The position numbers and the translations under genes are program-made. 32,574 nt of DNA from JADJNW01 sp964523725 (lineage in GTDB: Bacteria > Bacteroidota > Bacteroidia > Chitinophagales > Saprospiraceae): contig CAZGAU010000049.1 of the NCBI GenBank assembly GCA_964523725.1, forward strand, positions 1 to 32,574, written 5' to 3'. This document shows, in pieces, positions 1 through 8,461 of the stretch; the stretch's first letter is position 1, and each line of letters begins with the position of its first letter. The notes beneath the pieces were generated by a model that saw only the letters and a program-made list of their open reading frames with translations, was not told the DNA's origin and did not search any database.

Positions 1-60
1 TAAGATAAATAGATTTTATTAACATCATTTCCAGATTTCCTGATTAGATTAGAGAGGTAA

Positions 61-103
61 GCCGGGAGGCGCCGGATATTAAGTGTGTCCGGCACCTCCC
101 GGC
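61..103 (-). terminator. Long hairpin just downstream of the haloperoxidase gene
   Basis: Two 16-base arms (61-76 and 88-103) pair with a single G/U-type mismatch around an 11-base loop. The hairpin begins about 10 bases after the stop codon of the minus-strand haloperoxidase gene. There is no long T-run after it on the minus strand, so it is a hairpin terminator or a 3'-end stabiliser rather than a textbook intrinsic terminator. Confidence 0.6.
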
Positions 104-112
104 TAATTATTA

Positions 113-2311
113 TTAGAGCCGCACCACTTTTTCTATGAAAATTCTTTCGCCGTTCATTCCAGAAAGTGCCAGGAAATAAACGCCTTTTGGAAGCGCCTGG
201 ACATTTAAAATGGCTTTTTGATTATTAAATGACATTACATGCTCCTGCATCAACTTGCCTTCAGGACTGAAAACCTGGGCCCGGGCTGTAGTTGCTGTAG
301 GGTAGAAAATCGTAAGGGCTTCGCGCGTCGGGTTGGGATAAAACCGGTAGTTCTTTTTGGCAAAGTCATTGGTGCTGGTGGGATTGCCCGTGCCGAAATA
401 CGTTTCCGCGAGGTGAAAAGCATCCACACCGATTTTCGCTCCAATTAATCGACCGGGAATATCGTCCACCGGCGGGTGAATACCGCCCCAGATGCGCGAC
501 AGGCTGGTTTGATCGGAGGCATCGCGATAGGTCGCCCATTGCAAGGTAATATCGACGCTTGGCCCCTCTTCAAAAACCAGAAATTCATTCTTTTTGGCAA
601 CAAACTCACTCATTCCGCCCGGGAAGAAAGCATCGCCGGTAAGCAGGGTCATGACCTCCGCCGCAGCACGCGAGAAAGTTGAGTGTCCCGAAATGTAGCC
701 CGCGAAAGGCGGCGTTACAAAAGTCGGGCGTTGATAAGGCCACCAGTTTTCTGCCAGAATCCAGCCAACCCCCGCATCATGAATTTCCGGCTCACTAATG
801 TAATCAGGGCCGCGCCAGGCGTACACTTTTATTTTACCAACATGTTTGTTGTTTTCACCCGCTAGACTATCGCCAACTTCGACCAATTCAATAAATCCAG
901 GTATTAATTCTATTCCTCCTGGATGGTAAGAAGGCAAATTCGGATGAGAACTCTGACCCAATTCCGCCATGTAGCGAATCGCAGAAACCGGCCGGATATA
1001 ATCGTACCAGCCTTTGATACCCCAAGCTGTGACGGCTGCATCGTGTACCGCGCCACCCATTGTGAAATAAGCTTTTACGTCCCATTCCAGGTCATTGAGC
1101 ACGGGACCTTCGCCCCGGAATTTCTTTTCAAATAAAGGATGGTCGCTCACATAATTGAGAATAGTAAACCAATGCCCTGGCGGCGTTTCAGAATCGGGCC
1201 CATCTGCCCAGAATTCAGCCAAAACCCGGGTGTAATCACCCCTTGGCACGATCTGCGGCTCGTAGGGCTGCCCCGTGTGAGGATTAACAGCATGTCCCTG
1301 CCCTGGGTCACCGCCGTTTTCCAGATCATAAAAATCGCGCAAACCTTCAATAGTGGTCGGATATTCCTGGATATTGCCGAGGGAACCTGGGGAAATGTCC
1401 CACATCACACCATCTTTAGGATCCAAATGGCTCGACCAGGCAGATACCAGGGAAAAATTCCATTTGTATTCTTCTGATAATCCGCGAACTGTAGTGGTGT
1501 CGAGGTGAGGCGGTATGCCTGGATCGTGATAAACCCAATAATTAAAGCCATTTCGTTGATACACGGTTAAATCTTCAGGTTTCAAAGCAAAAGGTGTGAC
1601 CTGCCCCCATTCAGGGCTTAGGAACGGCGGGGTATTAATTGGGATCACATTGCCACTTTGGTCAATGAAGACGCTGAGTGTGAGCGGCTGCCAACGATTT
1701 GGATTTATGATATTCGGATTGCCTGGAAAAGCCATGACCATAGGCGGGTTCACCGTTTGATAATGGCGATTGACATACCCGGCTTGTTCGTTGGCACCAT
1801 CCTGCAATCCAAAACTGATTAGAAAAGAAGCGATATAATTGCCCAATGCAGCCGGCGAGCCGCTGGCATAATCAGTGGATGTAAAATTGATATCATATCC
1901 GAGGTTTTCCATTAAGTTGTCGAATTCAGTAAGCACCACCGAAGCTCCCGGAGAGAATTGAAACCGATACTTTAGCAAACGGTAAGCGGCATAGCTGAGG
2001 GCTTCCTCCTGTGCTGCTTTTTTGTTAGCAGGTGCAACTACACCATTAAAAGGGCAAGTAAAACTATTAATTGTTTTTCCCAGAAAGTAAGTATCTGCCT
2101 GTTCGTCATAAGCGGCCCAGGCGTCGTACATTGCTATAGAGGTATGGAAAAGATTGCGTGCATGAACCGTAGGGCGTGCAAAATCACGCCGAATCCCATC
2201 AAGCAAAGCATCATTCCATTGGCGGGCTACCGAATGCTGGCCCAGCGATACATTACTGGCAAGAATAAATAAAATAAATCCGGGTAGAAAACGGGTAAAA
2301 AAAGTACTCAT
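113..2311 (-). CDS. Vanadium-dependent haloperoxidase / PAP2-family phosphatase with T9SS sorting domain
   Basis: The protein is about 732 residues long, exported, and belongs to the PAP2/vanadium haloperoxidase superfamily. All three vanadate/phosphate-binding motifs are visible in order: KGWYDYIRP (K-x6-RP, near residue 432), SGHSTFSR (near 540) and SRIWGGIHPPVDD (SR-x5-H-x3-D, near 605). The N-terminus is a signal peptide ending near SLGQ. The C-terminus (about 657-732) begins FYPNPTRE and ends KVVRL, a type A T9SS sorting domain, so the enzyme is predicted to cross the outer membrane and be surface-attached or secreted. I chose the ATG at 2311; the longer frame starts at a TTG (2359) that coincides with a probable -33 promoter element. 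Members of the family oxidise halides with hydrogen peroxide or act as acid phosphatases, and the sequence alone does not decide between them. It lies downstream of the acyl-CoA ligase on the same strand with a 94-base gap. Confidence 0.88.
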   Translation of the reverse strand: MSTFFTRFLPGFILFILASNVSLGQHSVARQWNDALLDGIRRDFARPTVHARNLFHTSIAMYDAWAAYDEQADTYFLGKTINSFTCPFNGVVAPANKKAAQEEALSYAAYRLLKYRFQFSPGASVVLTEFDNLMENLGYDINFTSTDYASGSPAALGNYIASFLISFGLQDGANEQAGYVNRHYQTVNPPMVMAFPGNPNIINPNRWQPLTLSVFIDQSGNVIPINTPPFLSPEWGQVTPFALKPEDLTVYQRNGFNYWVYHDPGIPPHLDTTTVRGLSEEYKWNFSLVSAWSSHLDPKDGVMWDISPGSLGNIQEYPTTIEGLRDFYDLENGGDPGQGHAVNPHTGQPYEPQIVPRGDYTRVLAEFWADGPDSETPPGHWFTILNYVSDHPLFEKKFRGEGPVLNDLEWDVKAYFTMGGAVHDAAVTAWGIKGWYDYIRPVSAIRYMAELGQSSHPNLPSYHPGGIELIPGFIELVEVGDSLAGENNKHVGKIKVYAWRGPDYISEPEIHDAGVGWILAENWWPYQRPTFVTPPFAGYISGHSTFSRAAAEVMTLLTGDAFFPGGMSEFVAKKNEFLVFEEGPSVDITLQWATYRDASDQTSLSRIWGGIHPPVDDIPGRLIGAKIGVDAFHLAETYFGTGNPTSTNDFAKKNYRFYPNPTREALTIFYPTATTARAQVFSPEGKLMQEHVMSFNNQKAILNVQALPKGVYFLALSGMNGERIFIEKVVRL

Positions 2312-2328
2312 AAGGGGAAATTTTGTTA

Positions 2329-2359
2329 CAAATTTGCCCCAAAATAAAAATATATGCAA
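2329..2359 (-). promoter_or_regulatory. Possible promoter of the haloperoxidase gene
   Basis: Read on the minus strand, TTG (2359-2357) is followed by 20 bases and then CAAATTTG (2336-2329). This is one base off the Bacteroidota -7 consensus TAnnTTTG, and the spacing is right. Transcription would start about a dozen bases before the ATG at 2311. Confidence 0.4.
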
Positions 2360-2405
2360 TCAATTATCCCGTTTTCCACCCATTTGGCTACAATTAAACA
2401 AAAGG

Positions 2406-4094
2406 CTACGCCTTGGCATTTTCTTCTTCCCGCAGGGCACGGCGCAGGATTTTGCCAACGTTCGTTTTCGGCAGCTCCTTTTTAAACTCTATTGCTTTTG
2501 GAATTTTATAGCCGGTCATATTTTCTCTGCAATAAGCAATAATTTCTTTTTCGGTAAGCGATGGATCTTTTTTTACAATAAATAACTTAACCACTTCGCC
2601 CGATTTTTCATCCGGAATGCCTACAGCGGCTACTTCCATCACTTTTGGATGTCCAGCCACTACATCTTCGATCTCATTCGGATAAACATTGAAGCCGGAT
2701 ACCAGGATCATATCCTTCTTGCGATCTACAATTTGGAAGAAACCGTCTTCGCCCATCGTGCCAATATCGCCGGTACAGAGCCAGCCATCTACAATAGTTT
2801 GTGCCGTAGCATCCGGTCGGTTATAATAGCCTTTCATTACCTGCGGCCCCTTGATCTGGATTTCGCCGATACCGCCCGGCGCGAGTACACTACCCTGTTC
2901 GTCCACGATTCGCATATCCGTAGATGGCAAGGGCAAACCAATAGAGCCGATACGACCGATTTTTGCATCAAATGGATTGGCGCTGGCCACAGGCGAACAC
3001 TCGGTCATACCATAACCTTCTGCGAGGAAACTGCCCGTCAGTTTTTGCCAGCGTTCGGCTACCGGACGTTGTAAGGCCATACCACCCGCCACGGCTATTT
3101 TAAAACTGCCAAAATCAATGGATTCAAAATCCTTATGATTCATCATTGCATTATATAAGGTATTGACGCCGGAAATAACCGAAGTCGGATAGGACTTGAT
3201 CGCCTTGATCACAGAAGCGATGTCCCGGGCATTGGTTACTAGCGTATTCATGCCGCCGATTGCCATGATTCCCAAGCAGTTAACTGTAAGGGCGAAAATA
3301 TGATACAAGGGCAAAGCGCAGAGTGCTACCTCTTGTTTCACCGTAGCATCGGTCAGGTAAGGCGCCATCCAAGCTTTCATCTGGAGCATATTGGCTACCA
3401 TATTGCGGTTGGTCAGCATAGCACCTTTTGCTACGCCAGTGGTACCGCCGGTGTATTGCAGAAAAATGACATCATCGGCAGTGCCATTGAATGATTTGAT
3501 AGTGAATTTTTTACCCTGCGAAAGCGCGTCACCAAAGGAAACCGTATTCGGAATGTCATATTTGGGCACCATCTTTTTGATGTTGCGCACCACAAAATTA
3601 ACGATCAATTTCTTCGGGAAACCAAGCAATTCGCCGATGCTGGTGGTGATAATTGTTTTAATCTGCGTATCCGGAAGAATTTTCTGTAGGTTGGCCCCAA
3701 AATTTTCCGCAATTACAATGGCTTTCGCTCCCGAATCATTGAATTGATGCAGCATTTCTCTCGGTGTGTATAGTGGATTGGTATTTACAACTACCAGCCC
3801 GGCACGCAGCGCCCCAAACAAAGCGATGGGGTATTGCAGCAAATTGGGCATCATGAGGGCAATTTTATCACCCGGCTCCAGCCCGCGGGAATGCAGGTAA
3901 GCGCCAAAATTGCGCGATTGTTTGTCAAGCTCTGTGAAAGACATTTCTTTGCCCATACAAGAGAATGCCGTTTTGTCGGCATATTTTTTAAAAACTTCCT
4001 CTACCATTTGCACGACGGTGGCATATTCCGCTTCGTTGATATTGGCAGGAATCCCGCTAGGGTAGTTCTTTAACCAGGGACGTTGATCGCTCAT
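2406..4094 (-). CDS. fadD: Long-chain fatty acid--CoA ligase (AMP-binding)
   Basis: This 562-residue ANL-superfamily enzyme activates fatty acids to acyl-CoA through an acyl-adenylate, at the inner face of the cytoplasmic membrane. The P-loop-like motif YTGGTTGVAKG is near residue 213 and YGMTECSP lies in the middle. The hinge block runs from GWLCTGDIG to VDRKKDMI near residue 435-460. The C-terminal catalytic lysine is in KTNVGKILRR near residue 545. Length and motif order match FadD-type ligases. The start ATG at 4094 has an A/G-rich AAAAGGA just upstream. It is divergent from rpsA, with about 245 bases between the two start codons. Substrate chain length cannot be read from the sequence, so medium- to long-chain is the family default. 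Confidence 0.9.
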   Translation of the reverse strand: MSDQRPWLKNYPSGIPANINEAEYATVVQMVEEVFKKYADKTAFSCMGKEMSFTELDKQSRNFGAYLHSRGLEPGDKIALMMPNLLQYPIALFGALRAGLVVVNTNPLYTPREMLHQFNDSGAKAIVIAENFGANLQKILPDTQIKTIITTSIGELLGFPKKLIVNFVVRNIKKMVPKYDIPNTVSFGDALSQGKKFTIKSFNGTADDVIFLQYTGGTTGVAKGAMLTNRNMVANMLQMKAWMAPYLTDATVKQEVALCALPLYHIFALTVNCLGIMAIGGMNTLVTNARDIASVIKAIKSYPTSVISGVNTLYNAMMNHKDFESIDFGSFKIAVAGGMALQRPVAERWQKLTGSFLAEGYGMTECSPVASANPFDAKIGRIGSIGLPLPSTDMRIVDEQGSVLAPGGIGEIQIKGPQVMKGYYNRPDATAQTIVDGWLCTGDIGTMGEDGFFQIVDRKKDMILVSGFNVYPNEIEDVVAGHPKVMEVAAVGIPDEKSGEVVKLFIVKKDPSLTEKEIIAYCRENMTGYKIPKAIEFKKELPKTNVGKILRRALREEENAKA

Positions 4095-4227
4095 ATTCCT
4101 TTTAGTTTTAAATCTTACTTTTTACTGAAACAACGAAATCTCACAAAATTTCATTTTAGATGGCATTAAAATAACAATTTTTCTATCGCCAAGATAAAAC
4201 ACCTTCCAGGTTTTTCAGCTTAAGGAG

Positions 4228-4235
4228 CAAATATA
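4228..4235 (-). promoter_or_regulatory. -7 element TATATTTG upstream of the acyl-CoA ligase
   Basis: The minus strand reads TATATTTG, an exact match to the Bacteroidota TAnnTTTG motif, 134 bases before the ligase start. I see no convincing TTG at the -33 distance, so the assignment rests on the -7 box alone. The rest of the 4095-4339 intergenic region is AT-rich and holds no gene I can support. Confidence 0.4.
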
Positions 4236-4289
4236 CTTTTTTATAAAGCTTTATTTTTTAAATCATTTCCTTTTTCATAGGAATAATTG

Positions 4290-4297
4290 TACCTTTG
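4290..4297 (+). promoter_or_regulatory. -7 element TACCTTTG of rpsA
   Basis: TACCTTTG matches TAnnTTTG and lies 43 bases before the ATG at 4340, which predicts a leader of roughly 35-40 bases. An in-frame TTG at 4295 lies inside this box, so that TTG is unlikely to be the translation start. Confidence 0.6.
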
Positions 4298-4339
4298 CCC
4301 CGCCAAAAAAATTACTTAACCTTTAAAAGCATTCTTTCA

Positions 4340-6343
4340 ATGCTAGACGAAAAAAATCTGAACGAAGAAACCCAGGAAAATGAAGAAATCCTGGAAGATT
4401 CCCTCGAAGAAACAGAGGATGTAGAAGAGACAGTTGAAGAAGAAACCGCTGAAGAAGAAGACATCGTAGCCGAAACAGACGATGAAGAGGAAGAAGAAAT
4501 CGAAGACCTGGTAGAAGAACAAGCTACTACCGGTGCTCATGATGACTACGACTGGGCTTCTCATAGCAAGCGCGGTTATGTGTACTCGAAAGACGAAGCA
4601 ACCAAATACACCGAACAGTATGAGTCAACGATGACGGCTGTTCTGGAAAATGAAATCGTTGCAGGTAAAGTGACTTCGATCAACGACGGCGACGTCGTAC
4701 TCGATATCAATTACAAGTCTGACGGATTGGTGCCCTTGTCTGAATTCCGTGATATGCCCGATCTTAAAATCGGCGACTCCGTAGAGGTTTATGTTGAACA
4801 ACAGGAAGATGCACGCGGTCAGTTGGTTCTTTCCCGCCGCAAAGCAAAACTCTTGCGCGCCTGGGAACGTATCGTGGATTCTTATGAAAATGGTACGGTT
4901 ATTAAAGGTACGGTGATCAGCAAGACAAAAGGTGGTTTGATCGTGGATGCAGGTGGATTGGAAACGTTCTTGCCGGGTTCACAAATTGACATCAAGCCAA
5001 TCATCGATTACGATTCATACGTTGGTAAAACCATGGAATTCAAGGTGGTAAAGATCAACGAAGTGATTAAAAACGCCGTGGTTTCGCACAAAGCCCTCAT
5101 CGAAAGCGATCTGGCCGAGCAGCGTGAGCAAATCATCGCAGGTCTTGAAAAAGGCCAGGTACTTGAAGGTTTGGTCAAAAATATTACTGACTTCGGTGCA
5201 TTCCTTGATCTGGGTGGTGTGGATGGTCTGTTGTACATTACCGATATTTCCTGGGGTCGTATCAGCCATCCGAGTGAAGTACTGCAACTGAACCAGAAAA
5301 TCAATGTAGTAGTACTTGATTTCGACGAAAACAAGAAGCGTATCTCCTTGGGCTTGAAGCAATTGCAACCTCATCCCTGGGAAGTACTCGACGAAACGAT
5401 ACAGGAAGGTTCTACCGTTAAAGGTAAAATCGTTAATATTGAAGATTACGGTGCATTCCTTGAAATCCAGCCGGGCGTAGAAGGTCTGATCCACGTATCA
5501 GAAGTAACCTGGAGCAACCAGCCGGTGAACGCACGTGAATTCTTCAAGTTGGGTCAGGAGCACGAAGCAAAAGTGGTGACCATCGATCGCGATGAGCGCA
5601 AAATGTCCCTGAGCTTGAAGCAATTGCAAAAAGATCCTTGGAGCGAGATTGAAAATACTTATCCGCTCAACAGCCGCCACATGGGCGAGGTGAAAAACCT
5701 CACGCCTTATGGTGTATTCGTTGAACTGGAAGACGGTATCGGTGGTATGGTTCATATCTCTGATCTGTCCTGGACGAAGCGCTTCAATCACCCATCCGAG
5801 TTTACCAAGGTAGGTGAGAAAATCGAAATCGTCATCCTGGATATCGACAAGGAAAACCGCAAACTATCACTGGGTCACAAACAAATCGAGGAGAATCCTT
5901 GGGATACCTTCGAATCTGTGTTCCCGGTAGGTTCTTACCACGAAGCTACGGTACTGCGTCGCGATGATCGCGGTGCAATCGTACAGTTGCCATATGGTTT
6001 GGAGGCTTACGCGCCGATCAAGCACATTCGCAAGGAAGATGGCAATCTGGCTGAAGTGGAAGAAACGCTGACCGTGAAAGTGATTGAATTTAACCGCGAT
6101 GACAAGCGTATCCTGGTGTCGCATCTTCGCTATCTCGAAGACATTCGCCGCGAAGCGGACGAAGCAGTCAGAAAAGAAAAAGACGAAGAAAGACAACAGA
6201 CCCGCTCGTCGGTGAAGAAACAGCAAGACAATGTGGAGCGCTCTACCCTTGGTGATCTCGACGTATTCTCTCAACTGAAAGAGCAGTTGGAAGGTGGTCA
6301 GGAGCAAGGTGAGAAAGAGGGCGAAGACAAAGACGCTGAATAA
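4340..6343 (+). CDS. rpsA: 30S ribosomal protein S1 with acidic N-terminal extension
   Basis: This 667-residue RNA-binding ribosomal protein delivers mRNA to the 30S subunit. Six S1 (OB-fold) repeats are visible, starting near residues 104, 184, 270, 355, 442 and 528. Repeats 3-5 are the most canonical (for example DFGAFLDLGGVDGLLYITD), while 1, 2 and 6 are more divergent, as usual for S1. The first ~65 residues are almost entirely Glu/Asp-rich, an extension absent from E. coli S1. The C-terminus after residue ~610 is charged and probably disordered. The ATG at 4340 is preferred over an in-frame TTG at 4295 that lies in the promoter. No Shine-Dalgarno sequence precedes it; the leader is A/T-rich, as is usual in Bacteroidota. 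The gene is monocistronic, closed by a strong terminator at 6371. Confidence 0.95.
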   Translation: MLDEKNLNEETQENEEILEDSLEETEDVEETVEEETAEEEDIVAETDDEEEEEIEDLVEEQATTGAHDDYDWASHSKRGYVYSKDEATKYTEQYESTMTAVLENEIVAGKVTSINDGDVVLDINYKSDGLVPLSEFRDMPDLKIGDSVEVYVEQQEDARGQLVLSRRKAKLLRAWERIVDSYENGTVIKGTVISKTKGGLIVDAGGLETFLPGSQIDIKPIIDYDSYVGKTMEFKVVKINEVIKNAVVSHKALIESDLAEQREQIIAGLEKGQVLEGLVKNITDFGAFLDLGGVDGLLYITDISWGRISHPSEVLQLNQKINVVVLDFDENKKRISLGLKQLQPHPWEVLDETIQEGSTVKGKIVNIEDYGAFLEIQPGVEGLIHVSEVTWSNQPVNAREFFKLGQEHEAKVVTIDRDERKMSLSLKQLQKDPWSEIENTYPLNSRHMGEVKNLTPYGVFVELEDGIGGMVHISDLSWTKRFNHPSEFTKVGEKIEIVILDIDKENRKLSLGHKQIEENPWDTFESVFPVGSYHEATVLRRDDRGAIVQLPYGLEAYAPIKHIRKEDGNLAEVEETLTVKVIEFNRDDKRILVSHLRYLEDIRREADEAVRKEKDEERQQTRSSVKKQQDNVERSTLGDLDVFSQLKEQLEGGQEQGEKEGEDKDAE

Positions 6344-6370
6344 TTTTTGATATAACCAATATTATACGGT

Positions 6371-6410
6371 GCCCTAAAATTCCTTCGTGGAGTTTTAGGG
6401 CAATTTTTTT
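6371..6410 (+). terminator. Intrinsic terminator of rpsA
   Basis: The arms 6371-6383 and 6389-6401 form a 13-base-pair stem (one G-U wobble) around the loop ttcgt, followed by a T-rich tail (6402-6410). It lies 28 bases after the rpsA stop codon. Confidence 0.9.
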
Positions 6411-6439
6411 GTGTACCAGCTTTGCAATTTTGAAAAAGA

Positions 6440-6958
6440 ATGAAACGCCTGAACGTAGAAATAAAAGCAAAATGCATTGATCCACAAAGGGTTAGAGTTG
6501 TCTTGCAAGAACAAAACCCCCGTTTCATCGGTGAAGATCACCAGATTGACACTTATTTCAAAGTGCCCAATGGCAGGCTCAAACTTCGGGAGGGGAATAT
6601 TGAAAATGCCCTGATTCATTACCAGCGCAGTAATCAGGCAGGACCGAAAAAATCGGAGGTGCTATTGTACAAATCTCAACTGGAATCTTCGCTCAAGTCT
6701 TTGTTGGTGCATGCTCTGGGTATATTGGCAGTGGTGGATAAGCGCCGGGAAATTTACTTCATTGACAATGTAAAATTTCATATCGACCGGGTCGAAAATC
6801 TGGGTACTTTCTTAGAAATCGAAGCCATCAGCGATAACGATGCAAAAACTGAACAGGAACTCTACGAACAATGCCGCTTTTATATAAATTTGCTGGGAAT
6901 TCAGGAACAAGACCTGTTGACTAATTCTTACAGTGATATGATTATCAGTGAATTATAG
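6440..6958 (+). CDS. CYTH-domain protein (class IV adenylate cyclase-like)
   Basis: This 172-residue protein has the CYTH triphosphate-tunnel fold. The N-terminal strand NVEIKAK corresponds to the ExExK-type signature, in the E-x-K-x-K/R variant seen in CyaB-like bacterial members. It is followed by DTYFKVPNGRLKLRE, then IHYQRSN, and a late acidic strand GTFLEIEAI that helps coordinate metal. Family members hydrolyse or cyclise triphosphate substrates: adenylate cyclase, thiamine triphosphatase or inorganic triphosphatase. The sequence does not say which, and the 'class IV adenylate cyclase' name should not be read as proven cAMP synthesis. The GHMP kinase start codon follows 34 bases after this stop, so the two are probably co-transcribed. 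Confidence 0.8.
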   Translation: MKRLNVEIKAKCIDPQRVRVVLQEQNPRFIGEDHQIDTYFKVPNGRLKLREGNIENALIHYQRSNQAGPKKSEVLLYKSQLESSLKSLLVHALGILAVVDKRREIYFIDNVKFHIDRVENLGTFLEIEAISDNDAKTEQELYEQCRFYINLLGIQEQDLLTNSYSDMIISEL

Positions 6959-6992
6959 CCAACTCACTGCCAACTGCCTACTGAAAACTAAA

Positions 6993-7895
6993 ATGACGCA
7001 TTACGCTTCCAAAATTCTTCTTTTCGGTGAACACACCATCAATCGTGGCTCTCAGGCATTGGCCATTCCTTTTCCACTTTTTGGCGGGGCCTGGCGCACT
7101 TCTGCGGATCGGTCCAGGCAGCAACATTTGCCGCAACTGCTTGATTACCTGCAAGATTTACAAGAAAAAAATGAACTGCTTTGCGATCTAGATATTAAGG
7201 CTTTGCGTAAAAAACTGAGCGAAGGGTTGTATTTTGAATCCAATATCCCGGTAGGGTATGGCTTGGGCAGTTCGGGAGCGCTTTGTGCTGCGGTTTATGA
7301 TACATTTTGTACCCATGATAAAGTTGAACGCACGGAAAATGCTCGTTTTAGCGAATTGCGGAAAGCCCTGGCGCAGATCGAAAGTTTTTTTCATGGTACC
7401 AGTTCGGGTACCGATCCGTTGATTTGCTATTTGAATCAGCCGGTTTTGCTCTTGCCCAGTGGTCAGGTACAAACGGTCAAAATTCCCCAGGAATCAGAGC
7501 TAACCTTCTTTCTTTTGGACACAAACATCCCTCGCAGTACTGGTCCCATGGTTCAATACTTTTTGGAAAGATGTGCAGATCCGGCTTTCGCAGAAAAGGT
7601 AACAACAGAACTAGTCAGGCATACCAACAGCGCCATTGCCGCTTTTCTGCAAGCCGAATGGGAACATCTTTTCGAAGATGTAACCGAAATTAGTCGTTTT
7701 CAAATGGAACATTTACCGGGGATGACGCCAGATCATTTTCACGCAATTTGGAAAAAGGGTCTACAGGGTAATCTATTCCGGCTCAAAATGTGTGGAGCCG
7801 GTGGTGGAGGGTTTATTTTGGGTTGTTCCTATGATTGGGAACAAGTTCAATCGGTTCTTTCAGGTTATAATTTGCAAAAAGCTTACCCGATTTGA
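6993..7895 (+). CDS. GHMP kinase, probable mevalonate kinase
   Basis: A 300-residue GHMP-superfamily kinase. It opens with ASKILLFGEHTI, the typical mevalonate kinase N-terminus, and carries the ATP-binding motif PVGYGLGSSGALCAA near residue 85-98. Next come GTSSGTDP near 135, containing the region of the catalytic Asp, and the C-terminal glycine-rich CGAGGGGF near 267. Mevalonate kinase phosphorylates mevalonate in the isoprenoid pathway; several Bacteroidota lineages use this route instead of MEP. The ATG at 6993 is chosen because the longer frame begins at 6948 inside the preceding gene and adds residues unlike the family. It is slightly short for the family but complete. No other mevalonate-pathway gene is in the window, so another GHMP specificity is possible. 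Confidence 0.78.
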   Translation: MTHYASKILLFGEHTINRGSQALAIPFPLFGGAWRTSADRSRQQHLPQLLDYLQDLQEKNELLCDLDIKALRKKLSEGLYFESNIPVGYGLGSSGALCAAVYDTFCTHDKVERTENARFSELRKALAQIESFFHGTSSGTDPLICYLNQPVLLLPSGQVQTVKIPQESELTFFLLDTNIPRSTGPMVQYFLERCADPAFAEKVTTELVRHTNSAIAAFLQAEWEHLFEDVTEISRFQMEHLPGMTPDHFHAIWKKGLQGNLFRLKMCGAGGGGFILGCSYDWEQVQSVLSGYNLQKAYPI

Positions 7896-7912
7896 TTTCG
7901 AGTAGAATCAAA
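7891..7912. terminator. Small hairpin overlapping two convergent stop codons
   Basis: The arms tttgatt (7891-7897) and aatcaaa (7906-7912) are perfectly complementary around an 8-base loop. The TGA of the kinase (7893-7895) and the stop of the convergent YkvA gene (7908-7910) both lie inside the stem. It could act as a bidirectional terminator, but the stem is short and AT-rich. Confidence 0.4.
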
Positions 7913-8294
7913 GCTTTTCATCAACTTCTTTCAATTCTTGCGTATCATAATCACCAAACCAGTCTTTCAGACGTTTCTTCGCTTTGTCGCGTACTTCTTC
8001 GTTGACGTAAGATGCGATAGTTACTAAACCAAAACTCAGCATACCCAGATCATCGGTATAACCGATAATCGGGCTCAAATCCGGAATGGCATCGATGGGC
8101 ATGATCAGATAACCCAGCACACCCAGAATAATGCGCTTAGCCCAGCCCGGTGTGTCGTTGCGGCGGTAGGCATAGAACAGCAAAAGAACGGAATACACCG
8201 ACTTTAAGCCAATCTGGCGGGCGTATTTACCCAGTTTATTCCAGAGCTTATTCTCGGAAAAATTCTTAATATATGGTGCAAACGGATTTTTCAT
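7908..8294 (-). CDS. YkvA family (DUF1232) membrane protein
   Basis: A 128-residue protein with the DUF1232 core. A hydrophobic segment (GWAKRIILGVLGYLI) is followed by the family signature MPIDAIPDLSPIIGYTDDLG and a second hydrophobic stretch, ending in a charged C-terminal tail. Function is unknown; members are small membrane-associated proteins. The start is taken at the ATG at 8294 (MKNPFAPYIKNF). The 28 upstream in-frame residues are low in family-like character and start in the intergenic region. It is convergent with the GHMP kinase, with only 12 bases between the stop codons. The tocopherol-cyclase-like gene lies upstream on the same strand with a 167-base gap. Confidence 0.8.
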   Translation of the reverse strand: MKNPFAPYIKNFSENKLWNKLGKYARQIGLKSVYSVLLLFYAYRRNDTPGWAKRIILGVLGYLIMPIDAIPDLSPIIGYTDDLGMLSFGLVTIASYVNEEVRDKAKKRLKDWFGDYDTQELKEVDEKL

Positions 8295-8461
8295 ATCCAG
8301 ATAAATTAATGCTTTTATCAAAGGGTTCAGGGTAGTGTGGTTAGTGTGTGAATTTTGTCTAATACAAAATGAGAACAAAAGTTAGGCTTTTTTAAGTTCC
8401 CAGGAAAATTTTTTTCGACGAAAGTCAAAAATGCGACCGGAAACGCCTGGTTCATCTGGAA

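Noticed and set aside
4295..4339. TTG start giving rpsA 15 extra residues
   Set aside because: The TTG lies inside the predicted -7 promoter box, so it would not be transcribed.
5015..5494. Minus-strand open frame of 159 codons inside rpsA
   Set aside because: A shadow of the repeated S1 domains; composition mirrors the sense strand and no motif is visible.
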